A stretch of DNA of 64,000 nucleotides. Source: Sipunculus nudus. Taxonomy: Eukaryota > Annelida > Sipuncula > Golfingiida > Sipunculidae. The position numbers were made by a program, and so were the translations under genes. The stretch is from positions 13,570,882 to 13,634,881 of the forward strand of contig CM049317.1 in assembly GCA_026874595.1 (NCBI GenBank). The letters are read 5' to 3'. The notes under the pieces were generated by a model. The model searched no databases, was not told the origin of the DNA, and was given only the letters and a program-made list of their open reading frames with translations. Below, piece after piece: positions 13,301-23,334 of the stretch; the stretch's first letter is position 1, and each line of letters begins with the position of its first letter.

Positions 13301-15697
13301 CAGGTATTTTAGATCTCCTTCGCTTTAACTGCTGCTTTGTATATCAATATTATCCCAGTTTCACCACCAGGGCCAGGCACAGAGCAAAGTATTGTAATCT
13401 GACCAATGAGGGTGTGGTATCACATTGTGCATATAACTCCAATCGCAAGTTTTAAACCTGCCACACCCTGCTCTTGATGGTCTGATTCTTGGCACTGTGC
13501 AAGCCGTGGTGTTGAGACCCCAACAAACAGAGCAGCATTTAAATTTTTAACCAAATGAAATCTTGAATGCCTGCAGTGTATAACCACAGCACAAAGAGAG
13601 ATTACAAATACAGATTCATAAATTACAGTCAAGGTCAAGAGATCCTGAAGAAAACTAGAAGAGGTCCTTTTTGAGGTCTACAAAAAAACAGAAATCAAAT
13701 CTGAGGGGAGAAAATATTGACTACCTCAAAGTTTGGGGTTCACAAAAATCCTAGTTTTTTTTTAAGAATTATCCTTAAAGATCAAGTTCACTGGTTTTTA
13801 ATTCATCTAAGAATTTTGTAGAAAACATTGACAGCATTCACAAAAAAAAATTATTTTGGTTGATTTGACGTTGAAGATAAAGGTCAAGGTCACTGGTTTT
13901 CAAACTTATCTGACAGATTTGAAGAACAAATTTAATTATCAAACTTCACAACATAATACTGAATGGTTCAAGCTAGTGTTCACAAAAAATTTCTATTTTG
14001 GCTGATTTTACCTTGAAGATGAAGGTCAAGGTCATCAGTTTTTAAACACCTCTGTGTTTTGATGGAGATAAGTCACACATCAAATTTCATAAAAATAGAA
14101 TTGACTGGTTCAAAAATTATAGCATTCACAGTATACCTTGGGTTATGTGACCTTGAGGTTTGAGTTTTGTAAATCATCAGAGATTTTGGTAGAAACAATT
14201 CAAATTTCATTGGCAGACAATCTGAAATAAGTACTAGAACACTACTTGTTATGGAACTAGAATACAGGTAGTCAACAAGCGACTATGTGTATCCGCCAAA
14301 ATAAGAGTGGAACGGGTGAAGAGAGGCATGGATTGAGGGGCAAGGGGAAATAGAGTAAGGTGTGTTGCATATTAGCATGGATGTCTGCAGCCGAAATGTG
14401 TATGTTGGTTGAGCATCCTACCACAAAATCCAGAAAGCTGTCCAAGTTGTATACATATGCAAAATTTAAGGCAGATAAGTCAAACCACTACATATATATG
14501 AGCGATTTTATCCCACAGCAGACAAACAGAAGGACTTGTGCAAAAATGGTGGCAGGTGGTGCCACCAATTTTGTGTATGATTAAGAGCTATGTGAGATCT
14601 AAACACATGCAAATTTCAAGGCGATATGTCCAACCAGTCCTGAGATAAAAGCCTGAATGTCTGCAGCATTAACATAAATGTAGGTGGTGCCACCTGCTAA
14701 AAAAATCAAGAAAGTTATCAAAGATGTATAAACATGCAAACTTTTGGAAGATTAGTCAAACCATTACTGACATATGAGTGATTTTAGCCTACGGCAGACA
14801 AACAGACAGACGTTGTGCAAAAATGGTTGCAGTTGGCCCCTCCAGTTTTGTGTATGATAAAGAGCTATGTGATATCTATACACATGCAAATTTTGGCCCA
14901 ATCAGTCATACTGTTCCTGAGATATGAGTTTGGATGTCTGCAGCGTAAACTAGAATGTAGGTGGCACCACCTGTAATAAAAATCAAGAAATCTATCCATG
15001 ATGTATAAACCTGCAAAATTTTAGGCAGATATGCCACCAGTTTTGCGTATGATAAAAAGCTATGTGAAATCTATACACATGGAAATTTTCAGGAAGATAC
15101 GTCAAACAAATCCGGAGATATAATCATCGATGTCTGCAGCATGAACTAGAGTGAAGGTGGCGCCACCTGTCATAAAATCAAGAAAGCTATCCAGGATATA
15201 TAAGCATGCCAAATTTCAGGTGAATTAGTCAAACCAGTGCAGACATATGAGTGATTTAACCCAAGGCAAAGGAACAGATGGACACTGTGCAAACATGGTT
15301 GCAGGTGGCGCCACCATTATTTGTGTATGTTACAAAGCTATCCAAGGGCTACATTTGTGCAAATTTTTTTTCCTGATCGGACAAACAGTTCCCAAGATGT
15401 GTGGGTTTATGTGTGGAAACAGACGCACAAATGGACGCTGGGCAGAGAGGAAAGGTCAGAGGTCAACGCCGATTGGTTAGGCAGCAGTTCACATGTGACC
15501 CGATAATTGGTGTAAGTTTTAGGAAAAATCAGTCCAGTAGTCTCAGAGGAGTTCTCTGGAAACGAACCAAATCTTCGTTTTGGCGGATAAAATTATCTGC
15601 AAACAGCCAGGTACAAATCTTCATATCTCACCTGGTTTTCCTCCGACCTCTAGGTCAAAGAAGCATCGTGGACGCACACCCTCCATGGCTTCTTATG
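1331..15697 (-). CDS. PPIG-like: PPIG-like nuclear cyclophilin gene (N-terminal part, 7 coding exons)
   Basis: Peptidyl-prolyl cis-trans isomerase of the cyclophilin G/NKTR group, expected in the nucleus with splicing factors. Seven exons with GT-AG borders join without a frame break (547 coding bases, 182 residues plus one base). Visible catalytic and binding residues, with cyclophilin A numbering in brackets: R65 (R55), F70 (F60), Q73 (Q63), A111-N112 (A101-N102), Q121 (Q111), F123 (F113), H136 (H126). H131 replaces W121, as in PPIG and NKTR, which in these families goes with weak cyclosporin binding. The region after the first CTG motif has the PPIG-type insertion ending KPLHY, and the domain ends CGEL as in PPIG. 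The reading frame is still open at the last donor (1329-1330), so the C-terminal part, Arg/Ser-rich in relatives, must lie beyond the left edge. NKTR or another long cyclophilin is the alternative; family assignment is secure. Confidence 0.93.
2143..2172 (-). CDS. PPIG-like: PPIG-like exon 6 (30-base microexon)
   Basis: Thirty bases encoding the end of I124 and [10 protein letters not shown], which supplies H131 at the tryptophan-121 position and L132. The neighbours require an exon with one leading and two trailing bases, and this one fits exactly. Acceptor TTTCAG at 2173, donor GG|GTAAGT at 2142. Without it the isomerase domain would lack its conserved PHLDG loop. Confidence 0.9.
2815..2902 (-). 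CDS. PPIG-like: PPIG-like exon 5
   Basis: 88 bases encoding residues 95-123 plus two bases of codon 124. It contains the cyclophilin signature around [17 protein letters not shown] with A111, N112, Q121 and F123. Acceptor CTTGCAG at 2903, donor CAT|GTAAGG at 2814. Confidence 0.94.
2941..3316 (-). mobile_element. tRNA-derived SINE
   Basis: Read on the minus strand, the head (3316 downward) has a tRNA-like A box (GCTCAGG...) and a degenerate B box. The body matches the fuller copy at 48127-48563. It sits in the intron between exons 4 and 5. Confidence 0.72.
3380..3545 (-). mobile_element. SINE body fragment
   Basis: Shares the segments 'gcacctgcaggtcct' and 'cccattaagcctgcagag' with the SINE copies at 3 kb, 47.6 kb and 48.3 kb but lacks the tRNA-like head. 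Confidence 0.6.
3525..4010 (+). repeat. Family E repeat with 3' hairpin
   Basis: Two monomers, beginning 'gtcaaggtc' near 3524 and 3826, each run to 'gctcacaagg'. The second is followed by ACAGACAG and a terminal hairpin TAGCCC (3988-3993) / GGGCTA (4004-4009). Same plan as families A, B and C with different sequence. Confidence 0.6.
4199..4243 (-). CDS. PPIG-like: PPIG-like exon 4 (small exon)
   Basis: 45 bases encoding residues 80-94, [14 protein letters not shown] after the split glycine. This is the glycine-rich loop typical of cyclophilins. Acceptor CTTGCAG at 4244, donor CCAG|GTAAGT at 4198, phase 1 to phase 1. Too short for simple ORF detection; it was found from the required splice phase and family sequence. 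Confidence 0.92.
4816..5110 (+). mobile_element. Family D MITE (foldback)
   Basis: Right end carries 'caaagcagcggttaaa'. Internal inverted segments pair around 'accaatgagagggtgg' and its complement. Related copies: 13290-13585, 42278-42646 and part of 62330-62530. Confidence 0.65.
5124..6300 (-). repeat. Family C element with phased GGTGGCGCCACC palindromes
   Basis: Twelve-base palindromes at 5430, 5579, 5708, 5857 and 5986 and one variant at 6135, spaced 149, 129, 149, 129, 149. On the minus strand the 5' end has hairpin GTAGTCGACAAGCGACTA and the 3' end has GTATCCGCAAAAC / GTTTTGGCGGATAC. Full-length copies lie at 14263-15610 and 51755-52931. Confidence 0.88.
6469..6576 (-). CDS. PPIG-like: PPIG-like exon 3 (active-site arginine)
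   Basis: 108 bases encoding residues 44-79. It carries [15 protein letters not shown] with the catalytic arginine (R65) and the substrate-pocket residues F70, M71 and Q73. Acceptor TTACAG at 6577, donor GAAG|GTCAGT at 6468. The intron upstream (6577-13008) is mostly filled by a nested family A repeat. Confidence 0.95.
7687..9527 (+). mobile_element. Family A element (inner copy)
   Basis: 1841 bp from ACAAGGGACCTATGGGTCAC to CAGCTGAGCTA, with an 18-base G run (8673-8690) and an ACGG/ACAG tract (9445-9481). Flanks: 'taataaa' on the left and 'aaaacc' on the right. It splits the outer element at 6698-11787. Confidence 0.82.
9528..9664 (+). repeat. Tandem duplication of about 68 bp
   Basis: Two near-identical units containing 'ataagttaaaatattagaat' follow directly after the inner family A element. 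Confidence 0.8.
10283..10317 (+). repeat. 35-base G homopolymer
   Basis: An uninterrupted run of G inside family A. The related copy at 56587-56602 has 16 G in the same context, so length varies between copies. Confidence 0.85.
13009..13083 (-). CDS. PPIG-like: PPIG-like exon 2
   Basis: 75 bases encoding residues 19-43, including the conserved stretches [10 protein letters not shown] and [12 protein letters not shown]. Acceptor CTCACAG at 13084, donor ACAG|GTAGGA at 13008. Phase 1 at both ends, so it joins exon 1 and exon 3 in frame. Confidence 0.93.
13290..13585 (+). mobile_element. Family D MITE, best-preserved ends
   Basis: Terminal inverted repeats: left 'gtatacactgcagg' and right 'cctgcagtgtataac'. 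The internal text matches the 42.3-kb copy. About 296 bp, no coding capacity. Confidence 0.75.
13590..14262 (+). repeat. Family F tandem modules
   Basis: Degenerate monomers carry 'gaaggtcaaggtcactgg'-type text near 13780, 13880 and 14025 and alternate with 'cacaaaaaatttctattttgg'. The array abuts the family C element at 14263. Confidence 0.55.
14263..15610 (+). repeat. Family C element
   Basis: Same 5' hairpin region (GTAGTCAACAAGCGACTA) and 3' 'cgttttggcggata'. Palindromes: GGTGGTGCCACC at 14555 and GGTGGCGCCACC at 15156 and 15304. More diverged than the 52-kb copy. It ends only about 20 bases from the first coding exon of the PPIG-like gene. Confidence 0.82.
15632..15697 (-). CDS. PPIG-like: PPIG-like exon 1 coding (start codon 15684-15686)
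   Basis: Encodes residues 1-18, [18 protein letters not shown], plus the first base of codon 19. The ATG at 15686 is the first in the exon, 11 bases after the acceptor, and aligns with the usual cyclophilin start. The acceptor at 15698 is preceded by a long pyrimidine run (about 15698-15720 read in reverse), so at least one non-coding 5' exon lies upstream at higher coordinates. The donor is CCAG|GTGAGA at 15631. Confidence 0.92.
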
Positions 15698-16763
15698 CTG
15701 CAAAAGAAAAAAAAAAAGTAATATAATTTATATACAAATACATCATCCTTCTGCTAGAGGTCTTCTCTACTCAAAATAAACCTTTCCTGACAGGCACTGT
15801 GTGATGACCTGGACTAATTTCAAGGAAACATCTTCTATTTATATTGTGGTTGGCTTCATATTCGCAAGGCTGAAACTTCACGATTTCTAAATGTTTAAAT
15901 GTTTTGCGAGGGTTTCATTTTTTTGTGTGATTGCACCAGAATCTATGAAATCCAAGTACAATAATATTTACATTTACATTTATTATAAAATAAAAATAAA
16001 TCCCACAATACCTAACTCATTACTGTTATGGTCATTGTATTATAACCTGTCTCGTAATCAATGTTTTGATTAAGCGTCTGTATAAGAAGGTTGCGATACC
16101 ATCCACAGAATATGTTGTTGATTTACAAACCTTGTTTTCAGAGGTGTGATAATTAATTCTTTTGTGCAGAATCTGCAGATGCATCATATCCTCTTGTTAT
16201 CCTCGATAAAAGGGCAGCTTATTCCCGAGGGTTCATATTCACAATTATATCCCATTAGTGAATATCGCTAAAATAAAACCCTTGCAAACAAAAAGGCAAC
16301 CACAATATTTCATGTGTATGCTTAAAAGATACACTTTTTCTGTGAAGTCCTTACCAAAATAACATCCATGTTTATGTAATTTGCCTTGAAACTGTGAAAC
16401 AATTCTAATCCAACTTATCTGAATGGACCACATTCCCGTCTTCAATACACTGGTTACCTACACTGTTGGTGTATCCAGAAGCTGAGGTGCATTGTGGGGG
16501 TAAGATTGTGATTACCACAAACCCTAAACAGTAGAATCATACTCATTAGCCTGCGCCTGCACAGTGCGACAAACATATTTCTTAAGATGGCACAGACTAC
16601 TAAACCCGAGTGAAAGAACCACACAAAAAAGAACACAATATTATTAAGTCTAAAGGATCCAAGGTTTTCTATCAGGGAAGTGGGTATTCCAGATATTATA
16701 ACATATAGTAAGTCTGTTAGACAAAATCTCTAAGGTTCTATCAAAGTTTCACCATACTGTCTT

Positions 16764-16837
16764 CCTGAGGTGCTAACTATGATCCAACACGAGATCTCCT
16801 GCTTCAAAGTCCAATGTCTTAACCACCATGCAATGTC
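16764..16837 (-). mobile_element. tRNA-like sequence, probably a SINE remnant
   Basis: Minus strand shows GTGGTTAAGACATTGGAC in the A-box/D-arm position and GTTGGATCATA in the B-box position (canonical GTTCGAATC). The acceptor stem does not pair well, so not a functional tRNA gene. Confidence 0.5.
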
Positions 16838-16860
16838 AAAACCCTTACAGTAATAAAATA

Positions 16861-17045
16861 CAGTGAAACCTGTGTAATAGCCTTTTACTACCAAAAGGAC
16901 AACCTGTGGGACTGGCCAAAAGTTGTCTTATTCACAAGTGGTCTTATGGTCTTATTAGAAAGGTCAGTTATAAGCAATGTGAATTCATTCCGTCCACTCA
17001 AGGGTGGTCATAATAGATAGGTGGTCTTTCAGACGGGTTCCACTC
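16861..17045 (+). mobile_element. TA-flanked MITE (CAGTGRAACCT ends)
   Basis: Starts CAGTGAAACCTGTGTAATAG and ends GGGTTCCACTC with TA on both sides. A sister copy lies at 46520-46696. TA target duplication suggests a Tc1/mariner-type origin. Confidence 0.65.
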
Positions 17046-17067
17046 TATATTATAAAAGAATGTAGGA

Positions 17068-17235
17068 AGTTTTGGACACAGACGTTCCGGACTAGGACAT
17101 TCAGAACTAGGACTTTTCGGACAGGCCTTTTTGCAAGGGAGGACATGTCCGAAATGTCCTCCCTTGCAAAAAGACCTGTCTGAAATGTCCGAGTCCGGAA
17201 TGTCCTAGTCCGGAACATCTGTGTCCGAAACATCT
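17068..17235. repeat. Snapback palindrome of about 165 bp
   Basis: The centre is an exact inverted repeat around 'gcaagggaggacat' and its complement. Outer arms pair imperfectly through the repeated words 'ttccggacta' and 'tagtccggaa'. Confidence 0.85.
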
Positions 17236-18954
17236 GTCTACTATTATAAAATACAACTCCAATTCAAAACATGGCTTTAGATGGGCAGTATTTACAATTT
17301 CAGAAGACTGGAACATCACTGCACATTAAGTTTAAAGTAGGCTTAACTGTCAACTCAAAATTATTGTGTGACCAGGTATCAAGAAGCACAAACACAGATC
17401 TATCATTCTCAGAGACAAATGACAATTGGTCTTGTGATTTAGCATTGATATACTTTTGTTTTTCACTGAAATCTGTCTTAATAACTCTTATTTAGATTAG
17501 ATTTTCAAAAATAATTTTATCATATAAAAATGTAGTAAGTGTTTTAAATCTTTGAAACCATTTTGTAACTTTCCTACTTTCTTATGTCTCAATGGGCCCG
17601 ATTCACTGTGCTATCACACCTGGTAATCAGATTCCCATATATCTGCGAATCACAAGGCAGCAAGTCTGATCCAACCCAAGGCTGGGGCCAGGTACCTAGG
17701 TACAAGTACTTGTGAAATGGTCAGTTACACTCCCAATTTTTAAGTACCTATGTACAGGTCCAGGTACTTTAGAAAGTACCTACGTACAGACACATTTACA
17801 TTTCAAAGGCATAATTGCATAAATTTCATCTAGATTTGTGATAATAAGTCATAGTATAATGGCAGAATATATTATTAAAAAGTATTAAATGATCACTCCC
17901 TATGTCTTCCACCTTTAGTAAAAGTGAAGAATATACAAAGTTCTGCCAAGGATTCCAGGATATAATATGTATTTTTCAATTCTTCATTCACTCTTCACCA
18001 GTATTCTGTGTATATACTAGACAACTTTAAACATGGGCCATGAGAGCAACCCTGTTTATATCCTTTGCTGGTTGCCCTTTACTTGTGCTGATAATGTCCA
18101 ATGAACTTCCGGTTAAGAAGCTTTGAGGTGACCAGCTACAGGGTTCTGGCTAGGAAGAACCCTGAGCTAGCCAGCTTACTAGCCCCCCCCCCCCCCTTCA
18201 AAGGGATAAATGCCTGGTAATCAGCCCTACAGGGGCAGGTAATTTAGGTAGCTGCCTGTAAGCCAACAGACCTGATGCCACCAAGCCAAACAGGGAGCCA
18301 TGCAAGACTGACTTGAGGAAAGCCACAGCACCCACAGCCACAAAGGCAGGCAAAAGCAGCATGCATTCCCTCCATCAATCCTAGCAGCGGAGACCCAGCC
18401 ATGCCAATCAAGAGCAGAACTCGATCAATGAAATGACAGAACTTCGAGACGAATGCCATTTTATACTTGCAGTTTCTGTCATTTAGACAACATTAGCAAG
18501 TTTTTTCTTCATAAGCTGTTGGAACTGGAAAAAGTGGGTGTTATTAATAGAGATCTGTGCAGTGTACCAGTCAATCACTCGCAACAAGTTCAAAATGTAT
18601 TTGTTAAAATCATGGCGGGCTTACAAGGATCTTTAGGGGATTGAGGTAAGAATGTGGTAATATTGCCAGAAAGACTCATTTACAACACAAAAGGATATAT
18701 TTCGATGGGTATATTTGACACTTTTAGTGTTTTTTTTGTGACTTAAACCATTTCATTGCAAGGCCTAATTGTACAGGTCATTCCAACAACTGTGATTGTA
18801 TCACAGTTGTGGATTCAGCAACAAGTTATGCATGTACTAATACTTCCTGGAATTCTCATTACAGGTTCGCCACTAGATGGAGACACATGTGCAAATGACA
18901 TACATACAAACTAACATGACTATGTTAACATTAAGTGGAGTTTTTTGGTTGACT

Positions 18955-20579
18955 AAAACAGCAGCTTAGACATAGGGATATATTGGCTACAGTTGGTGTC
19001 GGCCACTGGTCTCAAACCGACCATGTCGGCCGCCAGCTCAAATGAGCCACAGACCGAGTGCTGACGCTTACTTGTCAACCATGGGCCGCGATTTTGAACG
19101 GAGAGCACCATTTCAACCACTGGGCCCCTCATCACTAAGTGCATAAGCCCCAGTAGTTTGGTGTTTATATTTTTCCCTTTATTTTACTGAGGGACATGCT
19201 CTGATTATTTTCGAGATGCATATAATTTCTCTGAGATTTCAGTGAGATACAATGATTTATTTTAGATGCTGTGATGGTTTTTAGGGCAGCAAATAACGTC
19301 AACGTACATGATTTACTATTATTTTTTTATTTTATTAACTGTGTATAATGGGTAATATGTGTTTCTGAAGTGTGCAGGTTTGTGTGAGGCGCATGGAGTA
19401 TTAAATATATGTGTAAGTTATATAAAGGAAGTGGCTAAACAGCTGGCAGGGTGCTGGCAATTTAGTCCACAGGCTAAACAGCCGGCAGGGGAAATTGACC
19501 TTGCTGGCAGTCTATCCCACAGGCTTAACTGCCGGCAAATTAATGTATGCTCTATTTCAGTGTTATAATCTGTACTTTCCATTGTTATTTCGACAGTGAG
19601 CTGACAATATAGTGCAAACTTACCAAATTAACTGTTTTGCTGGTCTATATGCAATAAGTATTTTGAGTACTAATGAGAAGGTATTAAAGGTGCACATTTG
19701 TGATATTTACAGGGTAGTTTCATATAAATATTCTGATAAAACATGTAATATTTACAGGATATTTTATAGATTTTGTGATAAAAATATGCCAGAAATGTGA
19801 ATGTGTGTCCAGAGACTGTTTATATGTTATACACTAGTGTGCTTATGAGCAAACAAATAATAAGTGTGTGAAAACAAACAACTCAGGATATGTCAAATAT
19901 ATGGTCAAAGGATAAGCTAATTACTTGATTAGAGATAGAATCAATAATCAAACAATCTTACACCACACCCAATTAAAGCCGTGGATCCTGGCTATTGTGT
20001 TGTGAGATAATGCAAGAAATATCCCAACCAAATGGCATTACTTACAAAAGACTATCAAAATATCTAATTTGGTAAGTCAGCACTATATTGTCAGCTTATT
20101 GTCAAAATAAATAATTTAATAATAATGGAGAGTAGGGAGTATCACACTGAAATAGAGCATACAATGTTACATTCATTTGCCAAAAGTTCAGCCAGTGGGC
20201 TAGCCTGCAGGCAAGGTCAATATTCCCTGCCGGCTGTAGAGCCTGTGGACTAAACTGCCCGCACCCTGACGGCTGTTTAGCCGCTTCCTTATATAAACAT
20301 AATATTAAAAAGTGATACCTGTGAAAATACCAAAAATATGTAGTTTTTACTGACAGGCTTATATGCATTAAGTGATGAGGGGCCCAGCGGCTGAAATGGT
20401 GCTCTCTAGTTCACATCGAGGCAGATATGGTTTACCAGACAGGGTCAGTGCCTGTCTGCGACTCATTTTTGCTGGCGGCCGAAATTGCCTGGCACTGACT
20501 GCTGGCAGCCGACATGGCCGGCTTACAGCCGGTGGCCAATATCAACGGCGGCCGATATGTCCCTTAACCCTGGTTTTGC
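18955..20579. repeat. Large foldback element (about 0.5-0.7-kb arms)
   Basis: Left arm 18955-19630 and right arm 20065-20579 are imperfect inverted copies, separated by about 435 bp. Matching landmarks: 'tgggcccctcatcact' (19121) with its complement (20377), 'cagccggcagg', and 'ctgacaatatagtgc' (19600) with its complement near 20080. Confidence 0.88.
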
Positions 20580-21013
20580 TCTCTAACCTGTAGGACAGAT
20601 TCTATACTATAGTCGCTCCCCCCCCCAAAAAAAATATCAAAACATAAAAAAGGATATTTAAAAATAGCCCTCGATACTGGATATCACCGTATGTAATGCA
20701 GTTAAGTAATGCTGTTGAAACAAAAAATTATAACCCACCAACCAGCAAATGCAAGTTAGATTTATGTTCCAAAAACTGATCTTTGGATATATGTAAGCAC
20801 TAAGTGTGAAACATTTATTCATACTGAGCGATAATCGGAGGACTCGGCAAAAAGTGCCAAGGGACCTTTGACAGCTCATACTACTTACTATAATCCGTTC
20901 CTGTACCCCTGTCCACCTGATTTTTCGCGATTATCTCTACATAAGACAAACTTTGCAAACAAAATTTGCACCATTGGCATAAAGAGGCAAAAGCGTAATT
21001 TTTGGTACCTTAC

Positions 21014-21110
21014 CTGCTACGATATAAATATTATTTACTTTACGGCCTGGTTGACATGTCTCGAATATATCCGTGGTTCATGGCGTCCCTAATATGTGGC
21101 CATTGTTTGT
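21014..21110 (-). other. Candidate 5' non-coding exon of the PPIG-like gene
   Basis: A strong donor, AGCAG|GTAAGG at 21012-21013 on the minus strand, follows a stretch with no long frame. It could be the untranslated exon required by the acceptor at 15698. It contains a 13-codon upstream ORF, ATG to TAA, starting near 21082 (MNHGYIRDMSTRP). Clustered CRE-like and NRF1-like sites lie just upstream. The 5' end is a guess, and another exon elsewhere in 15.7-21 kb would serve as well. Confidence 0.33.
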
Positions 21111-21138
21111 CCTCCTTGGATATGGATAAAAAGTAATG

Positions 21139-21266
21139 TGACGTAACAGTGAAGCGCGTGCACGCGGAGAATACAAGTCTCACTGTAAACAGGGTAAGGC
21201 AGCTCTTGATTATTGGTTCCGTGAATGTTTGTGCCTCTTTAGTACGTCACGTCTATTATGACGTCA
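21139..21266. promoter_or_regulatory. Candidate promoter: CRE sites and GC-rich palindrome
   Basis: TGACGTAA at 21139-21146, a full palindromic CRE TGACGTCA at 21259-21266, a further CGTCAC at 21245-21250, and a 10-bp palindrome GCGTGCACGC at 21156-21165 resembling an NRF1 site. Such CpG-containing sites are rare in the surrounding AT-rich DNA and are typical of housekeeping promoters. The whole block lies inside an inverted-repeat element (20891-21511). Confidence 0.35.
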
Positions 21267-22228
21267 TCACTATCCCCTGATATGCTCATTCAACAGATTA
21301 GTGGCAAGATGTCGCTAAAGAATAGACTAGTTTCTCATAAAATGGTTTTAAATTGTTTAAAGGAAAATTACACAAGGTAGGCTATTATTTCCATAACAGT
21401 TAATTACGCTTTTTCCTCTTTCTTCCCCAAGGTCAAACAGTTTTGGCGTTCTTTGATTCACAAATAAATAATCGCGAAAAAACAGGTGGACAGGGGTACT
21501 GGAACGGATTATAGTCATAGCCATTACGACAATATGGAAATCGAAGCAAGTTGTAGATCTATCACTGAAACCTTTCACTGCAAGAAAACGGCACATTACA
21601 TCAGGATATGTAATATTAAATCCTGTCTGTGACTGTTATTTTTAATACAAAACACAGGCTAACAGTAACATAATCAGTTCTGATCCAGTGATCTGGCTTG
21701 GCGTCAGTAACTCTCAAATGCCGCCTCGAGGGCCGGACATCAGTTGACGCGAGAGGGCGCTCACCGCAGTATATGTTCTAACATGAGTCAATTTCTGTTT
21801 AATTTGAGATTCAATCTATACTTTAAGCCAGGTATAAAGTTCTAGATATATATTTTGAACTCACTCGGTTGAAAGGAACCTCTCCTTGTCACCGCACGCC
21901 GCTAACAGGAAGTAGCCGAAACGGTAAAATAACTGACCCGTTCGGCATGTTCAAAGACTGCTGCTCCTTTTAATATGATCATTTATGTATTTATTTTAAA
22001 TAAAGATAAATCTATCATTTCGATTTTAGAATTATTTTCTTATTAATATGAATAAGCAGTTAAAAGGGGAAAGACGACATAGACAGTGAAGACGTTTTGT
22101 TATCAAGCCAATCAAAATGCCACGCCCCCATCTTTCAATCAATGATCTGGTAACGTGCACATAAACAGAGCTCTAAAGCAAAACCGGCATCAGTTGTCAT
22201 CCATTTGCATACTGGCACATGATGCCCG

Positions 22229-22234
<6 letters not shown>

Positions 22235-22285
<51 letters not shown>

Positions 22286-22303
22286 ATTCGTGTGTGTGTG
22301 TGT
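22235..22303. repeat. AT then TG microsatellite
   Basis: An AT run of about 48 bases (22235-22282) is followed by a short TG run (22290-22303). Confidence 0.95.
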
Positions 22304-22539
22304 AATATTTAAACTTTGAACTTAGACTAATTCATTTAATATATAGCGCCTAATTTTATATGTATACATTTTCAGTGACGCTTAACTAAAATACTAAAAT
22401 AAATTATGACAGAACTGTCAGAAGAGTTCAAATTTAATAAAAACTAAAATAAATTGTTCTAAACCTGAGATTGCCTTGATCCATGCATTTAGCATGTTCG
22501 GGTGGTTACGTTCTTTAGAATGTGGTCATTAGCAAATCT

Positions 22540-22860
22540 ATTCCATCGGGTAAAATTTCAGTGTGCCAACACAGGCCAAAAAGAAAACTGGACCTGAGCA
22601 ACTGCCCTGAAACAGTCCAAGTTGGAGGTCTCTAGGTGTTGAATAATGTTTTGCGAAATTTATTTTACACGTCCTTGGTCTGAAGTATCTGCATATCTAT
22701 ACCAAGTGCCGTTTCACAATCATCAAATCTTTTTTAAGACATCTATAGCAAGATTCCGTGATGAACGGTGTCAAACGCCGCTGATAAACCAATTGCTTGT
22801 AACATTTTTAAACAGTTCAACTATAGTCGCTGAGTGAGGCAGACATTCATTTTTGAGCTT
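22540..22860 (-). pseudogene. Decayed non-LTR (LINE) reverse transcriptase
   Basis: On the minus strand one frame reads AIGLSAAFDTVHHGILL, matching the RT motif A of LINEs (LSAAFDTVDH). About 190 bases downstream another frame reads QLGLFQGSCSGPVFFL, matching the PQGSxxGP motif. The pieces are in different frames with stops and frameshifts, so this is a dead fragment. The clade is not clear. Confidence 0.75.
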
Positions 22861-23334
22861 GGACAATTTCACCGTTTTTATACGGACCACGCATATACGC
22901 TCTTTGGATCCGGAATGCAAATACGTATTTATAGAAAACTACCTTTACACAGCAGCAGCATGCCATAAGCTTGGCGCTGTGCATGATGCATTTTTTTTAA
23001 CCAACGGTTATTTCCAATTACCAATTGTAACCATAGTTCTTTTACCAGTTCGCCGAAGGATACGCCGATCTTGGCCAAATGAAGTGCATTTTAAGTCTTT
23101 AACTGAACCAATGATTTGAATACACCCCTGTTTATTAAATTTAATATAGGTGTATAACGTCTACCAAACAGGCCTGGTCCGAAGTGGTCACAGTGCCGGA
23201 GCCAGGATGGCTATCGCCTACCCTTAAATTTTCAGACAGATGGTATTAGGGTACGTTCCATGTGCGCGTATTTGTGCGTATATGCGTGAACTGGCAGACT
23301 AAATGAGATTTTGCCTTTAATCGAACTCGGGTGA

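Larger units (their letters stand above)
15698..20890. other. PPIG-like 5' intron or upstream region without a confident gene
   Basis: Holds the tRNA-like remnant, a TA-flanked MITE, the snapback, a GTAC-rich patch (17690-17790), a 14-base C run (18183-18196), an exon-like island (18473-18645) and the large foldback (18955-20579). No protein-coding exon is supported. Confidence 0.5.
20891..21511. mobile_element. 621-bp TIR element flanked by TA
   Basis: Left TAATCCGTTCCTGTACCCCT continues for about 45 bases and is mirrored by the right end CGGATTA at 21511 with few mismatches. TA precedes and follows. Too short to encode a transposase; it encloses the candidate promoter and first exon. Confidence 0.82.

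Noticed and set aside
22853..23119. 88-codon plus-strand ORF next to the LINE remnant
   Set aside because: No match to LINE motifs or other families that I can see; opposite strand to the remnant.
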